The position numbers and the translations under genes are program-made. From the IMG/VR virus record IMGVR_UViG_3300030451_005542, positions 1 to 40,399 of that record: a stretch of DNA of 40,399 nt; one strand, 5' to 3'. How positions within the stretch are numbered: the stretch's first letter is position 1; each line of letters begins with the position of its first letter. Positions 1-6,523 of this stretch are shown here, one piece after another. The notes under the pieces are model-generated. The model was not told the DNA's origin. It did not search any database and saw only the letters and a program-made list of their open reading frames with translations. Origin of the DNA: a virus.

Positions 1-144
1 AAAACAAAAGATAAACTATATGACTTACGTCAAACAATAAATGATTTAGTTGAGATTGGACCAGACTACGAACACTTTCAAAATGCAAAAATCTCTCATA
101 CAAATCTAAAAAAAATTAAAAAACTTTTGCAAGCGGTTGGTTAA
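1..144 (+). CDS. Partial hypothetical protein (C-terminal 47 residues)
   Basis: An open frame runs from the left edge to a TAA at 142-144 and leaves 47 residues ending LLQAVG. It is Lys-rich, probably alpha-helical, and has no motif I recognise. The start lies outside the window, so this is the tail of a gene in the same plus-strand run as those that follow. After the stop, the same frame continues for ten codons (NYKPNTIAIG) to another TAA, and this stretch resembles the C-terminus of the 54-residue protein at 1005-1169. The present stop may therefore be recent. Function is unknown. Confidence 0.6.
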   Translation, partial: KTKDKLYDLRQTINDLVEIGPDYEHFQNAKISHTNLKKIKKLLQAVG

Positions 145-208
145 AATTACAAACCTAACACGATAGCAATCGGATAATAAATATGAATAACAATTAAAAT
201 TAAATATT

Positions 209-463
209 ATGAACACAAACATACAAACATACTTAGACATACAATCAAAAGTAACAAGAATTGATAACCTTACAAATGCTGACTGGGATTTAGAATATGC
301 ATTTGAAAAATTTGTCCCTAAAATGTGGGAAGACGGCTACGACGTTGAAGACATAATTGAATACATGACCGTAAAGCTTCACAAGTATATTGATAAAGCT
401 GAACTAGATGGAAAATTAATACCAGCTAATATAGGTAAACAAGAAACAATAAAAACTAAATAA
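209..463 (+). CDS. Hypothetical small protein, 84 aa
   Basis: A small acidic protein that I do not recognise. The central part, with WEDGYDVEDIIEYM, looks helical, and there are no membrane segments or Cys pairs. The ATG follows an A/T-rich leader with no Shine-Dalgarno sequence, as for most genes here. The next gene starts one base after its stop, so the two are probably cotranscribed. It heads a cluster of tiny early genes of the kind that often encode host-takeover proteins in phages; that role is only inferred from position. Confidence 0.7.
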   Translation: MNTNIQTYLDIQSKVTRIDNLTNADWDLEYAFEKFVPKMWEDGYDVEDIIEYMTVKLHKYIDKAELDGKLIPANIGKQETIKTK

Positions 464-464
464 A

Positions 465-662
465 ATGAAATTAGACAGATACAAACAAAACCTAAGAATA
501 ATTGGCAACGACGTTATATCGTATGACACACACGTTGCTGAAATAAAAGACGGCAAACTATACAGATTAAACTGGTACGTGCCGGGCGTAGGATCACACA
601 GCGTGACAACTACAAGACATATTAATTATGTAGCACAAGAACTTAACTTAGAAATTGTATAA
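465..662 (+). CDS. Conserved phage small protein, 65 aa (SVTTTRHINYVA motif)
   Basis: A 65-residue protein. Its C-terminal half has the pattern S-V-T-T-T-R-H-I-N-Y-V-A-x-E-L, which I know as a recurring small-protein signature in marine phages; no function is established for that family to my knowledge. The N-terminal half looks like a short beta meander (ISYDTHVAEIKDGKLYRLNW). It lies one base after the previous gene and two bases before the next, so it belongs to a tight cotranscribed run. No catalytic residues or membrane segments are seen. Confidence 0.75.
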   Translation: MKLDRYKQNLRIIGNDVISYDTHVAEIKDGKLYRLNWYVPGVGSHSVTTTRHINYVAQELNLEIV

Positions 663-664
663 AA

Positions 665-1015
665 ATGGATAATATAACTAAACTAGAAAAATTATTAAAG
701 TGCAAGATTACTGAAAGCTTTACTTCGAACGAAGTAGATTTAGAGATTGGCACTTGGAATACAGCTGACGGCTATGATGTACACGTAATAACAAGTAACC
801 CTCATAATCTTGATTGGGAATACGACGTGTACTATTACGAACCTTCGTTCAATGTAGTCATAGACCGCATAAAAGAAACCGTCGCAGATGTAGGTGAAGA
901 CTTTGCTATAATATATATGCATGATATTGAAACCTATTTAAACGACTACGAGCTAGATGAATATTTAGCAGAACACGATGAAGAATTAACTGAAATATTA
1001 AATAATGAAAATTAA
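665..1015 (+). CDS. Hypothetical acidic protein, 116 aa
   Basis: A strongly acidic protein, with a C-terminus rich in Asp and Glu (YELDEYLAEHDEELTE) and many Tyr and Trp residues. I do not recognise a family. Small acidic phage proteins can act as DNA mimics or bind basic host proteins, but nothing in the sequence proves this. Its stop overlaps the ATG of the next small gene at 1005, which indicates translational coupling. Confidence 0.7.
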   Translation: MDNITKLEKLLKCKITESFTSNEVDLEIGTWNTADGYDVHVITSNPHNLDWEYDVYYYEPSFNVVIDRIKETVADVGEDFAIIYMHDIETYLNDYELDEYLAEHDEELTEILNNEN

Positions 1016-1169
1016 AAAAGATGATATACCTTGGGATTTTTGGAATCATAACATCAATCCTATATTAGGTTATAGATATGCACCACCTCAAACCAAGCGA
1101 GGCAGTCGCGATAAGTTTGAGTTTCCTCCTGAAGACGATTACAACCCTAACACGGAGGATAACGGATAA
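1005..1169 (+). CDS. Hypothetical very small protein, 54 aa
   Basis: A frame beginning with ATG at 1005, inside the last codons of the preceding gene, and ending with TAA at 1167-1169. It is rich in Pro, Asp, Trp and Tyr, and ends in the tail DYNPNTEDNG. Overlap with the upstream gene and sensible amino-acid content support it as real. The DNA coding for the tail resembles the segment after the first partial gene (about 144-180). No family is recognised. It is the last protein gene before the noncoding RNA segment. Confidence 0.6.
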   Translation: MKIKKDDIPWDFWNHNINPILGYRYAPPQTKRGSRDKFEFPPEDDYNPNTEDNG

Positions 1170-1178
1170 TAAAATAAA

Positions 1179-1370
1179 ACAGCATCACAATTTTTCCATA
1201 ATAAGAACTTTTTTGTTGTGTTGTTGTGTTCGCCCGGTAGTCGAGGTTTTTTAGAATTTCCCTCGTATTAGTTGTCATAATTAATGGCTATCGGGCACCT
1301 TATAGGGCCAAAAAACTAACGTACCTCTTGCAAGGGTAAAGGAAAACCGTTAGTGAGGTCCTTAACTTTT
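1179..1370 (+). ncRNA. Predicted structured noncoding segment before the tRNA
   Basis: No protein gene lies between 1170 and 1463. In an AT-rich genome this part has G/C-rich complementary arms. First fold: 1232-1240 (GCCCGGTAG) pairs with 1288-1296 (CTATCGGGC) with one G-U, enclosing 1242-1246 with 1261-1265 and 1267-1273 with 1279-1285, which gives a compact three-way junction. Second fold: 1305-1309 with 1357-1361, then 1315-1321 (ACTAACG) with 1348-1354 (CGTTAGT). A tandem TTGTTGTG lies at 1213-1228. The strand is assumed from the neighbours. It could be a noncoding RNA or a processed tRNA leader; I match it to no known family. Folds were worked out by eye. Confidence 0.45.
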
Positions 1371-1443
1371 AGCGCGGTAGAGCAGTGGCCAGCTCGCAGG
1401 GCTCATAACCCTGAGGTCGCAGGTTCGAATCCTGCCCGCGCAA
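1371..1443 (+). tRNA. tRNA-Met(CAT), initiator (fMet) type
   Basis: A full 73-nt cloverleaf. The acceptor stem is 1371-1377 with 1436-1442, the D stem GAGC/GCTC (1380-1383, 1392-1395), the anticodon stem CAGGG/CCCTG (1397-1401, 1409-1413) around loop CTCATAA with anticodon CAT at 1404-1406, the variable loop AGGTC, and the T stem GCAGG/CCTGC with loop TTCGAAT. Three initiator marks are present: an unpaired 1-72 position (A-A), three consecutive G-C pairs at the base of the anticodon stem, and an A11-U24 pair. CCA is not encoded (CTA follows), so the host would have to add it. Confidence 0.95.
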
Positions 1444-1463
1444 CTAATTTTAAATTAAATACA

Positions 1464-1730
1464 ATGACAGAAATAAAAGAAACATACCTTGATGTTCGTA
1501 TTGAACAAATGTTAATAGCTAAAATAGCTCATTACCGTTTGAATATACGAGAAGGGTTTAGAGAAAGACACAAAGGTTTGTGGCCTGAATTAAATTATAA
1601 AAGAATTATGGGCGACATTAGAGACCTAAAAGTATGGATGCATATGGCTAAGCTAATTGAAAAAGCTTATGATGGATATGTTCCAGCTGAACCATACACA
1701 GTTTATAAAGCTAAAAAATTATCTAAATGA
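1464..1730 (+). CDS. Hypothetical protein, 88 aa
   Basis: The start at 1464 is preferred because the same frame upstream runs through the tRNA. It begins MTEIKETYLDVRIEQM and is a mixed-charge, probably all-helical protein with several Tyr and Trp residues and no recognised motif. Its last codons overlap the start of the next gene (ATGA at 1727), so the two are coupled. It is the first protein gene after the tRNA. Function is unknown. Confidence 0.7.
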   Translation: MTEIKETYLDVRIEQMLIAKIAHYRLNIREGFRERHKGLWPELNYKRIMGDIRDLKVWMHMAKLIEKAYDGYVPAEPYTVYKAKKLSK

Positions 1731-1930
1731 CAATACAAGATTTAAAAAAATATATAACTAATAAAAGAAAAGCCAAAGCTAAAGAGTGGGCTAAACAAAA
1801 AGCTGAATACGGTCCTTGTGAACCATTTACATTTAAAGAATATATAAAGCACAGGGATATTATTATAGCTGGTAAACGTTCGTACAAAACGAAATTTGTA
1901 CACAACAAATTATGGACAATTACAAAGTAA
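1727..1930 (+). CDS. Hypothetical basic protein, 67 aa
   Basis: A Lys/Arg-rich small protein. The N-terminal third is a highly basic helix (KKYITNKRKAKAKEWAKQK), followed by a more compact part with aromatic residues. The strong positive charge suggests nucleic-acid contact, but no known domain is visible. The ATG overlaps the stop of the gene before it by four bases. It lies directly upstream of the DnaA-C-like gene. Confidence 0.65.
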   Translation: MTIQDLKKYITNKRKAKAKEWAKQKAEYGPCEPFTFKEYIKHRDIIIAGKRSYKTKFVHNKLWTITK

Positions 1931-1942
1931 ACACGAATATAT

Positions 1943-2371
1943 ATGGATAATACAAATATGAAAACAAAAAGAAAAGTTGCAAGACCAATTGATATACTCA
2001 AAATGGTTGAGCTAGAATTAGATTTATATAATCTTAAAACTAAAAAGCGTACGCGTGAATTAACGCAAGCTAGATTTATATATTTTAGATTAGCACGTAA
2101 GTTCTGTAATTACGCAAGCTTAGCAGCTATAGGCCGAGAAGTTAATAGAGATCACGCTACTGTACTTAACGGTTTAAAAAAGTATCGTATAGAAGCTATG
2201 CATGACGATTATATGAATGTAGTATATGATAAAATATATAGCGAATTAGATAAGAATTATATACCGCCCGCGCCTACACCTAGATTTAAAGATGTTATGG
2301 CACGCATTGAAAGATTAGAAAAACAATTAAATAATATTTTAAAATATGGGAGTAAGAGTATTGGGTCCTAA
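1943..2371 (+). CDS. Stand-alone DnaA domain IV-like DNA-binding protein, 142 aa
   Basis: Residues about 43-82 read like the C-terminal DNA-binding domain of the replication initiator DnaA: an Ala-Arg-rich helix (ARFIYFRLARKF), then LAAIGREVNRDHATVLNGL. In DnaA the equivalent signature G-R-D-H-T-T-V contacts the DnaA box; here it is N-R-D-H-A-T-V. There is no AAA+ ATPase domain, so it cannot be a full initiator. The tail (residues about 110-142) looks like a short coiled coil. A role in binding phage or host DnaA boxes, in replication control, is inferred. A nearby in-frame ATG at codon 6 is an alternative start. Confidence 0.75.
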   Translation: MDNTNMKTKRKVARPIDILKMVELELDLYNLKTKKRTRELTQARFIYFRLARKFCNYASLAAIGREVNRDHATVLNGLKKYRIEAMHDDYMNVVYDKIYSELDKNYIPPAPTPRFKDVMARIERLEKQLNNILKYGSKSIGS

Positions 2372-2552
2372 AGAAGTATATACAATTGTTAAAACAATGT
2401 ATGACGACGGCTATCGCGTTGGTGTTGATGTTATTGATCCACGACACTATACTAAGCATAAACTATTACAAGATAAAACAATTGAATACTGGGACAAACA
2501 CAGAATAAGAATGAAATTAATTAAATATCAAAAATCAAAACATTATGATTAA
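2346..2552 (+). CDS. Hypothetical protein, 68 aa
   Basis: A small basic protein with the stretch MYDDGYRVGVDVIDPRHY near the middle. It starts inside the end of the DnaA-C-like gene (26-base overlap) and overlaps the next start by eight bases, so it is embedded in a coupled run. No family is recognised. The overlapping start is the only plausible one, since no later ATG would leave a sizeable protein. Confidence 0.6.
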   Translation: MGVRVLGPKEVYTIVKTMYDDGYRVGVDVIDPRHYTKHKLLQDKTIEYWDKHRIRMKLIKYQKSKHYD

Positions 2553-2778
2553 ATTAAATAAAGAAGTAGTACACGTAAATTCAATGGCTATAACAAAAGC
2601 TAAATATGATTTTGCTAATGAAATATTAGATTTGAAATTTAATAATGGAAAAACTTATAGTTATATTGGTGTAGAACCGTTTATTTTTGAAGGTATGCGT
2701 AATTCTAAATCAATTGGTAAGTTTATTAATAAACACATTATAAAAGCGAACAAATATGAATATGCATATAAAAAGTAA
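2545..2778 (+). CDS. KTSC domain protein, 77 aa
   Basis: Matches the pattern of the KTSC domain: VNSMAITKAKYDFANEIL, then LDLKFNNGKTYSYIGV, then NSKSIGKFINKHII. Such domains are about 60 residues, occur alone in many phages and bacteria, and have been suggested to bind nucleic acid or RNA-related partners; the biochemical role is not settled. Here the domain fills nearly the whole protein. It overlaps both neighbours, which suggests cotranscription. Confidence 0.75.
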   Translation: MIKLNKEVVHVNSMAITKAKYDFANEILDLKFNNGKTYSYIGVEPFIFEGMRNSKSIGKFINKHIIKANKYEYAYKK

Positions 2779-2956
2779 TATAACTCAAACAGCAACTAAC
2801 CTGTGGGAATTTGTAAATGATTTTGAAGTTGGTAATATAGCTGAATTAGAATTAGATATGGACGAGATCAATGCTATACACAGCATTATCGAAGCATCTA
2901 AAGCTATAGTAAATAATAGTATTAATATATATAAATTTTTAAATAACACTGATTAA
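2756..2956 (+). CDS. Hypothetical acidic protein, 66 aa
   Basis: A small acidic, probably helical protein (ELELDMDEINAIHSIIEAS). No membrane segment or known motif is seen. The start overlaps the end of the KTSC gene by 23 bases; the later ATG codons in the frame would remove half of the protein. Function is unknown. Confidence 0.6.
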   Translation: MNMHIKSNITQTATNLWEFVNDFEVGNIAELELDMDEINAIHSIIEASKAIVNNSINIYKFLNNTD

Positions 2957-2975
2957 CGAGTAATATATAATTTCT

Positions 2976-3251
2976 ATGGCTTTAACTGAACAGGAAATTG
3001 AAAAAATTGCTGAGTTGTTATTTCAAAAGTTAATTAAGTATCAAGAAAAGTTTGAAAAAAATACACGAACATTTATGGTATCTGATGAATTTGGAAATAA
3101 TACTCAAGTCTCGGAAATTGAATATTATGGTTATGAATTACATAAACTTGAAAAATTACTTGAAGAATATGTATATAACGAAGAATATGAAAAAGCTGAT
3201 ATAATTAAAAATAAAATTAGATTGTTGAGAATCAAAATAAAAAAATTATGA
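2976..3251 (+). CDS. Small helical protein with UVR-like motif, 91 aa
   Basis: The C-terminal 40 residues (LEKLLEEYVYNEEYEKADIIKNKIRLL, read in two parts) follow the UVR motif pattern L-x3-L-x-n-E-x-Y-E-x-A-x3-[RK]-x2-I-x-x-L, found in UvrB, UvrC and ClpATPase adaptor proteins, where it forms a helical hairpin for protein-protein contact. The rest is charged and helical. A role as an adaptor for a host complex is speculative. It is separated from its neighbours by short A/T-rich gaps. Confidence 0.6.
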   Translation: MALTEQEIEKIAELLFQKLIKYQEKFEKNTRTFMVSDEFGNNTQVSEIEYYGYELHKLEKLLEEYVYNEEYEKADIIKNKIRLLRIKIKKL

Positions 3252-3318
3252 GTGAAGGCAATTAAATTATATAAGCATTTTATTTCAACTAATTATTTTA
3301 ACATAAAAACAAAAATAA

Positions 3319-3528
3319 ATGATTTTAGGAAAGTTAAAAAGCAGGAAAAGCAAACACATAACCGTAGTTCGAAATCACATATTTGATCTACATAAAAAGT
3401 TAGCTAAAGAATCTCTTAAACTATCTGAGCTTGAAGGCAAAGAATTAAAATTAAAAGTTAAACAAATAAAATCTATTGGCTCACGTATGAAACAATACAG
3501 AAAATATTTAAATTTGGTATTGTTATAA
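3319..3528 (+). CDS. Hypothetical basic protein, 69 aa
   Basis: A Lys-rich small protein, probably two helices (LHKKLAKESLKLSELEGKEL and LKVKQIKSIGSRMKQY). No recognised domain. It lies between the UVR-like gene and the HTH gene with short A/T-rich spacers on both sides. Charge suggests binding to nucleic acid, but this is not shown. Confidence 0.6.
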   Translation: MILGKLKSRKSKHITVVRNHIFDLHKKLAKESLKLSELEGKELKLKVKQIKSIGSRMKQYRKYLNLVLL

Positions 3529-3569
3529 TATGTGACGATAGCAAATTAATTATATATAATAATAAGCTA

Positions 3570-4187
3570 ATGTCGCATAAAAAACTCGAGTATTTACATC
3601 GAAGACGTATCGTATATCGACGCGGACCAATAACTGATACCCCTTCTGAAACTTTTAGTTGGGGTAATTTTTATGAGAACGGAACATACCAGTGCTATGA
3701 ATTATTTAGAACTAAAGCTAAAATAACATCATATAAATCATTTAAATGGCATTTATTAGTAATATGGTATTTAAATAAAAATTTAACATATGATAAGATT
3801 TTAGAATTAACACACTATCTTGCAGATAAGAATAACGGATTCGTAAGTATTAAATTAAGTAAAGCGAGTCTTAAAAATTTAGTAGATGATGTTTTTAATA
3901 GTGATTTAGAATCACCACCTAAAAACAAAATGCGTAAGATTATATTTAAAGAAAGCTCTGGACTTAATGCTATTGAAAAATTAAAAATAGTAGGCCATAT
4001 AATTGGTAAAAGAAAAAAAGCTGAACCTCCAGATATTTATGAGGCAATGCTTAATATACATAGTAATAATAATAAAATAACAATATCAAAAATTGCAAAT
4101 GTATTAAATGTATCTACGCGGACTGTTTATAGAAACATTACACATGAAATTAAGCAGGAAAAGATATTATTAAATGAAGAAGTATAA
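3570..4187 (+). CDS. Putative HTH DNA-binding regulatory protein, 205 aa
   Basis: The C-terminal part (residues about 168-196) reads as a helix-turn-helix: KITISKIANVLNVSTRTVYR, the usual A-x3-L-N-V-S-x-R-T-V-Y pattern of a recognition helix. The N-terminal 130 residues are not recognised; they are rich in aromatic and basic residues. The gene overlaps the start of the sigma factor by 14 bases, so the two are coupled, and a shared role in transcription timing is a reasonable inference. It could also be a replication accessory protein, since the replication genes follow. Confidence 0.65.
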   Translation: MSHKKLEYLHRRRIVYRRGPITDTPSETFSWGNFYENGTYQCYELFRTKAKITSYKSFKWHLLVIWYLNKNLTYDKILELTHYLADKNNGFVSIKLSKASLKNLVDDVFNSDLESPPKNKMRKIIFKESSGLNAIEKLKIVGHIIGKRKKAEPPDIYEAMLNIHSNNNKITISKIANVLNVSTRTVYRNITHEIKQEKILLNEEV

Positions 4188-4917
4188 CATAGAGAACTAT
4201 GTTAGATTTAAAAACGATTTAGCAAGTTACGGTGATAACCCTAACACAGGAGACGGAAGAAAAGATTTAATTATTACACACGTTGGTTTAGTTGAAACTA
4301 TCGCAAGAAAGTTTTCAACCTCACAACAAGCATCAGGTGTAATGACTATTAATGATTTAATACAAGAAGGAATAATAGGATTGATAGCAGCAGTAGATAA
4401 AATAGATTGGAATCAAATTACAGATTCAATAGACCCTCAGCGTACACTTAATAGTTTTTTAAGTAAACGTATTAAAGGAGCCATAAGAAGAGCTATTGAT
4501 ATTAATAGAGGTAATATACGTATACCTGAGCATAAGCTTAATGAAATGCGTAAAAACTCTGATGCTGAAAAGAAAACTGTTCAGATGTTTTTTAATAGTA
4601 TATTTTATTCATTAGATGAAACTGATCAAGATGAAAATACTTTTTTTGAAATGCCTGACAATACAAAAGAATACAATATAGATATAATGAATAAATATTT
4701 ATTATCTATAATGGAAGCTCATTTAAGTATAAAAGAATACGATGTACTAAGAATGAGTTATGGCCTGGATTGCGACAAAATGTCCGCAAAAGAAATAGCA
4801 GATAAATTAAATATTAAAGGGTCTGCTTCGTATGTAAGAATTTCACAAATAAAACGTGATGCTATTGATAAGTTAATTGATACTGTTGATCCATCACAAG
4901 TTGTTGACTTTCTTTAA
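4174..4917 (+). CDS. Phage-encoded sigma-70 family RNA polymerase sigma factor, 247 aa
   Basis: Region 2 begins at about residue 36 (VGLVETIARKF), includes DLIQEG at 61-66, and continues through LNSFLSKRIKGAIRRAI at 92-108, which resembles the alternative (FliA/SigB-like) version rather than the housekeeping WW type. IRIPEH at 115-120 fits region 3, and region 4 spans about 189-233 with a helix-turn-helix (MSAKEIADKLNI, then YVRISQIKRDAIDKL). It would direct host RNA polymerase to phage promoters, probably those of the late minus-strand arm. The gene overlaps the HTH gene before it. Confidence 0.9.
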   Translation: MKKYNIENYVRFKNDLASYGDNPNTGDGRKDLIITHVGLVETIARKFSTSQQASGVMTINDLIQEGIIGLIAAVDKIDWNQITDSIDPQRTLNSFLSKRIKGAIRRAIDINRGNIRIPEHKLNEMRKNSDAEKKTVQMFFNSIFYSLDETDQDENTFFEMPDNTKEYNIDIMNKYLLSIMEAHLSIKEYDVLRMSYGLDCDKMSAKEIADKLNIKGSASYVRISQIKRDAIDKLIDTVDPSQVVDFL

Positions 4918-4938
4918 TTTAAATTTTAATATAATAAT

Positions 4939-5481
4939 ATGACTATTCACGAAAAATTAAGTTTAATTCAACAAGAATTTAAAGCAAAAAAATCACGCTT
5001 TAATTCTTTTGGTAAATATAATTTTAGATCTGCTGAAGACATTCTTGAAGCTCTTAAACCATTTAACAAAAAGTATAATGTATACTTTACTGTTAATGAA
5101 AAATATTTAGGAGATGGCGTTATAGAATCTACAGCAACTATCTTCGATTCTGAAGGTGCTAATTTTATAGCTGCCGCCGCTTTAGTTGGTGTAGACTTTA
5201 ATCAAAAAGGTATGCAGGTGCCTCAGCAATTTGGTTCTGCTTCATCTTATGGTAAAAAGTATGCACTAGGAAATCTATTATTAATAGATGATACAGCAGA
5301 TGCTGATGCAACTAATACGCATAATAAATCTTCATCAAAACCTAAACTAATTAAAGGTTCAGAAAACTGGACAAAAGCAATTAGTTTTGTTGAATCAGGT
5401 GGGGCTTTGAGTGCAATACTTAGTAAATATGATGTAACGAGCGATGATATGTTAACATTAAAAGTGCATGAGCCAAGATGA
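4939..5481 (+). CDS. ERF family single-strand annealing protein, 180 aa
   Basis: Carries the hallmarks of the ERF recombinases: YNFRSAEDILEALKPF near residues 28-43 and QFGSASSYGKKYALGNLLLI near 94-113. ERF proteins anneal complementary single strands in phage recombination and genome repair and can help concatemer formation. The C-terminus after residue 120 is a linker plus a short acidic/helical part. The gene overlaps the start of the PD-(D/E)XK exonuclease by 14 bases; an annealing protein next to an exonuclease is the classic Red-like pair. Confidence 0.88.
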   Translation: MTIHEKLSLIQQEFKAKKSRFNSFGKYNFRSAEDILEALKPFNKKYNVYFTVNEKYLGDGVIESTATIFDSEGANFIAAAALVGVDFNQKGMQVPQQFGSASSYGKKYALGNLLLIDDTADADATNTHNKSSSKPKLIKGSENWTKAISFVESGGALSAILSKYDVTSDDMLTLKVHEPR

Positions 5482-6196
5482 AATAGTTGAAAAGCTTAGA
5501 ATTGATGAACATTACTACGGTAAATTTGGAAATCAATTTTTAAGTAATTCAGATATTTCCGTATTACTTTCAAATCCGCTTAACTTTAAAAAACCCAGTA
5601 AATCATCACCCGCTTTTTTAGTCGGAGGATATTTTCACACCTGTATACTTGAGCCTGATAAACTTAAAAAATATAAGATTATAGAAAGCTCTTCAAGAAA
5701 TACAAAAGTATATAAAGAAATGTCAGGTGGGGAGTTGTGTTTATTACAGCACGAAGTTGATCAAATAGAAGTAATGCGAGACAAAATGCTTAACAATGAA
5801 ATTATAAGTAAATTAATTACAGGCAATGTTGAGTATGAAGTTCCAGGTGTTATTGAAATTGAAAATAATATGTGGAAAGGCAAAGCGGATATTATAAACC
5901 ATGACGAGAGATTAATTATTGATCTCAAGACTACAAATGATATTCAATCATTTAGATATAGTGCAAAGCGTTATAATTATGACAGTCAAGCATATATTTA
6001 TAATAAGTTATTTAATTATGACTTTTTGTTTATTGTTGTAGATAAGAATACTCATCAGTTAGGTTTATTTGATGTGTCTGATAAATTTTATCAAACAGGA
6101 TTAGATAAAGTACAAAAAGCTACTGATGTTTATGAGCTGTTTTACAAAACAGAAAATTTTAAACCAGAAAATTATTTTATTAACCAAACATTATAA
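5468..6196 (+). CDS. PD-(D/E)XK exonuclease, exodeoxyribonuclease VIII-like, 242 aa
   Basis: The N-terminal part has FLSNSDISVLLSNPLNF and VGGYFHTCILEPDKL, as in RecE/exoVIII-type phage nucleases. The catalytic core is GKADIINHD followed by LIIDLKTT, giving Asp, Asp-x-Lys, with QAYIYNKL as the conserved Q-x-x-x-Y helix. It probably degrades one strand from duplex ends to give substrate for the ERF annealing protein whose gene it overlaps. It is followed three bases later by the SSB-like gene, so the three form a recombination module. Confidence 0.85.
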   Translation: MSQDEIVEKLRIDEHYYGKFGNQFLSNSDISVLLSNPLNFKKPSKSSPAFLVGGYFHTCILEPDKLKKYKIIESSSRNTKVYKEMSGGELCLLQHEVDQIEVMRDKMLNNEIISKLITGNVEYEVPGVIEIENNMWKGKADIINHDERLIIDLKTTNDIQSFRYSAKRYNYDSQAYIYNKLFNYDFLFIVVDKNTHQLGLFDVSDKFYQTGLDKVQKATDVYELFYKTENFKPENYFINQTL

Positions 6197-6198
6197 AA

Positions 6199-6522
6199 AT
6201 GGCAGGAATTATAAAAACCAGTATTAATTTAAGTAACATACCAAAAGATAAAATCATTATGGGTAAAAAAGGTAAATACTTACCTATAACAATTACCGTT
6301 AATGATGAGATCGACCAATTTGGAAACCAAGGTCCAGTAATAGTTTCACAAACTAAAGAAGAACGTGATGCTAAAATGGATAAAACATATTTAGGTAACG
6401 TACAAGTTGCGTGGACTAACGGTGAATTTCCTTCACCTCCACCGAGAGAAGAAAAATCTAATGTTGAAATGCTACAAAATATAGCTAATACAGAAGCAAA
6501 GGAAGACGACTTACCATTTTAA
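6199..6522 (+). CDS. Probable single-stranded DNA-binding protein, 107 aa
   Basis: Not a full OB-fold SSB by eye, but the C-terminus ends KEDDLPF, the acidic tip with terminal Phe that bacterial SSBs use to recruit replication and repair enzymes. The body has short beta-like segments (YLPITITVNDEID, GPVIVSQ, YLGNVQVAW), and a Pro-rich linker (SPPPREE) precedes the tail. It is located between exonuclease and primase-helicase, where an SSB is expected. The family is common in flavobacterial phages in my recollection. Alternative: another replisome accessory protein. Confidence 0.7.
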   Translation: MAGIIKTSINLSNIPKDKIIMGKKGKYLPITITVNDEIDQFGNQGPVIVSQTKEERDAKMDKTYLGNVQVAWTNGEFPSPPPREEKSNVEMLQNIANTEAKEDDLPF

Positions 6523-6523
6523 T

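Noticed and set aside
1232-1299. A second tRNA in the noncoding segment
   Set aside because: The outer stem and the ACC end look acceptor-like, but there is no T-arm, no proper seven-base anticodon loop with a matching stem, and no variable-loop pattern.
1353-1463. Longer start for the 88-residue gene
   Set aside because: The frame upstream of 1464 runs through the whole tRNA, so those codons are chance.
1896-1905. DnaA boxes near the DnaA-C-like gene
   Set aside because: Partial matches such as TTGTACACAA exist, but no clustered TTATCCACA-type sites, so an origin is not called.
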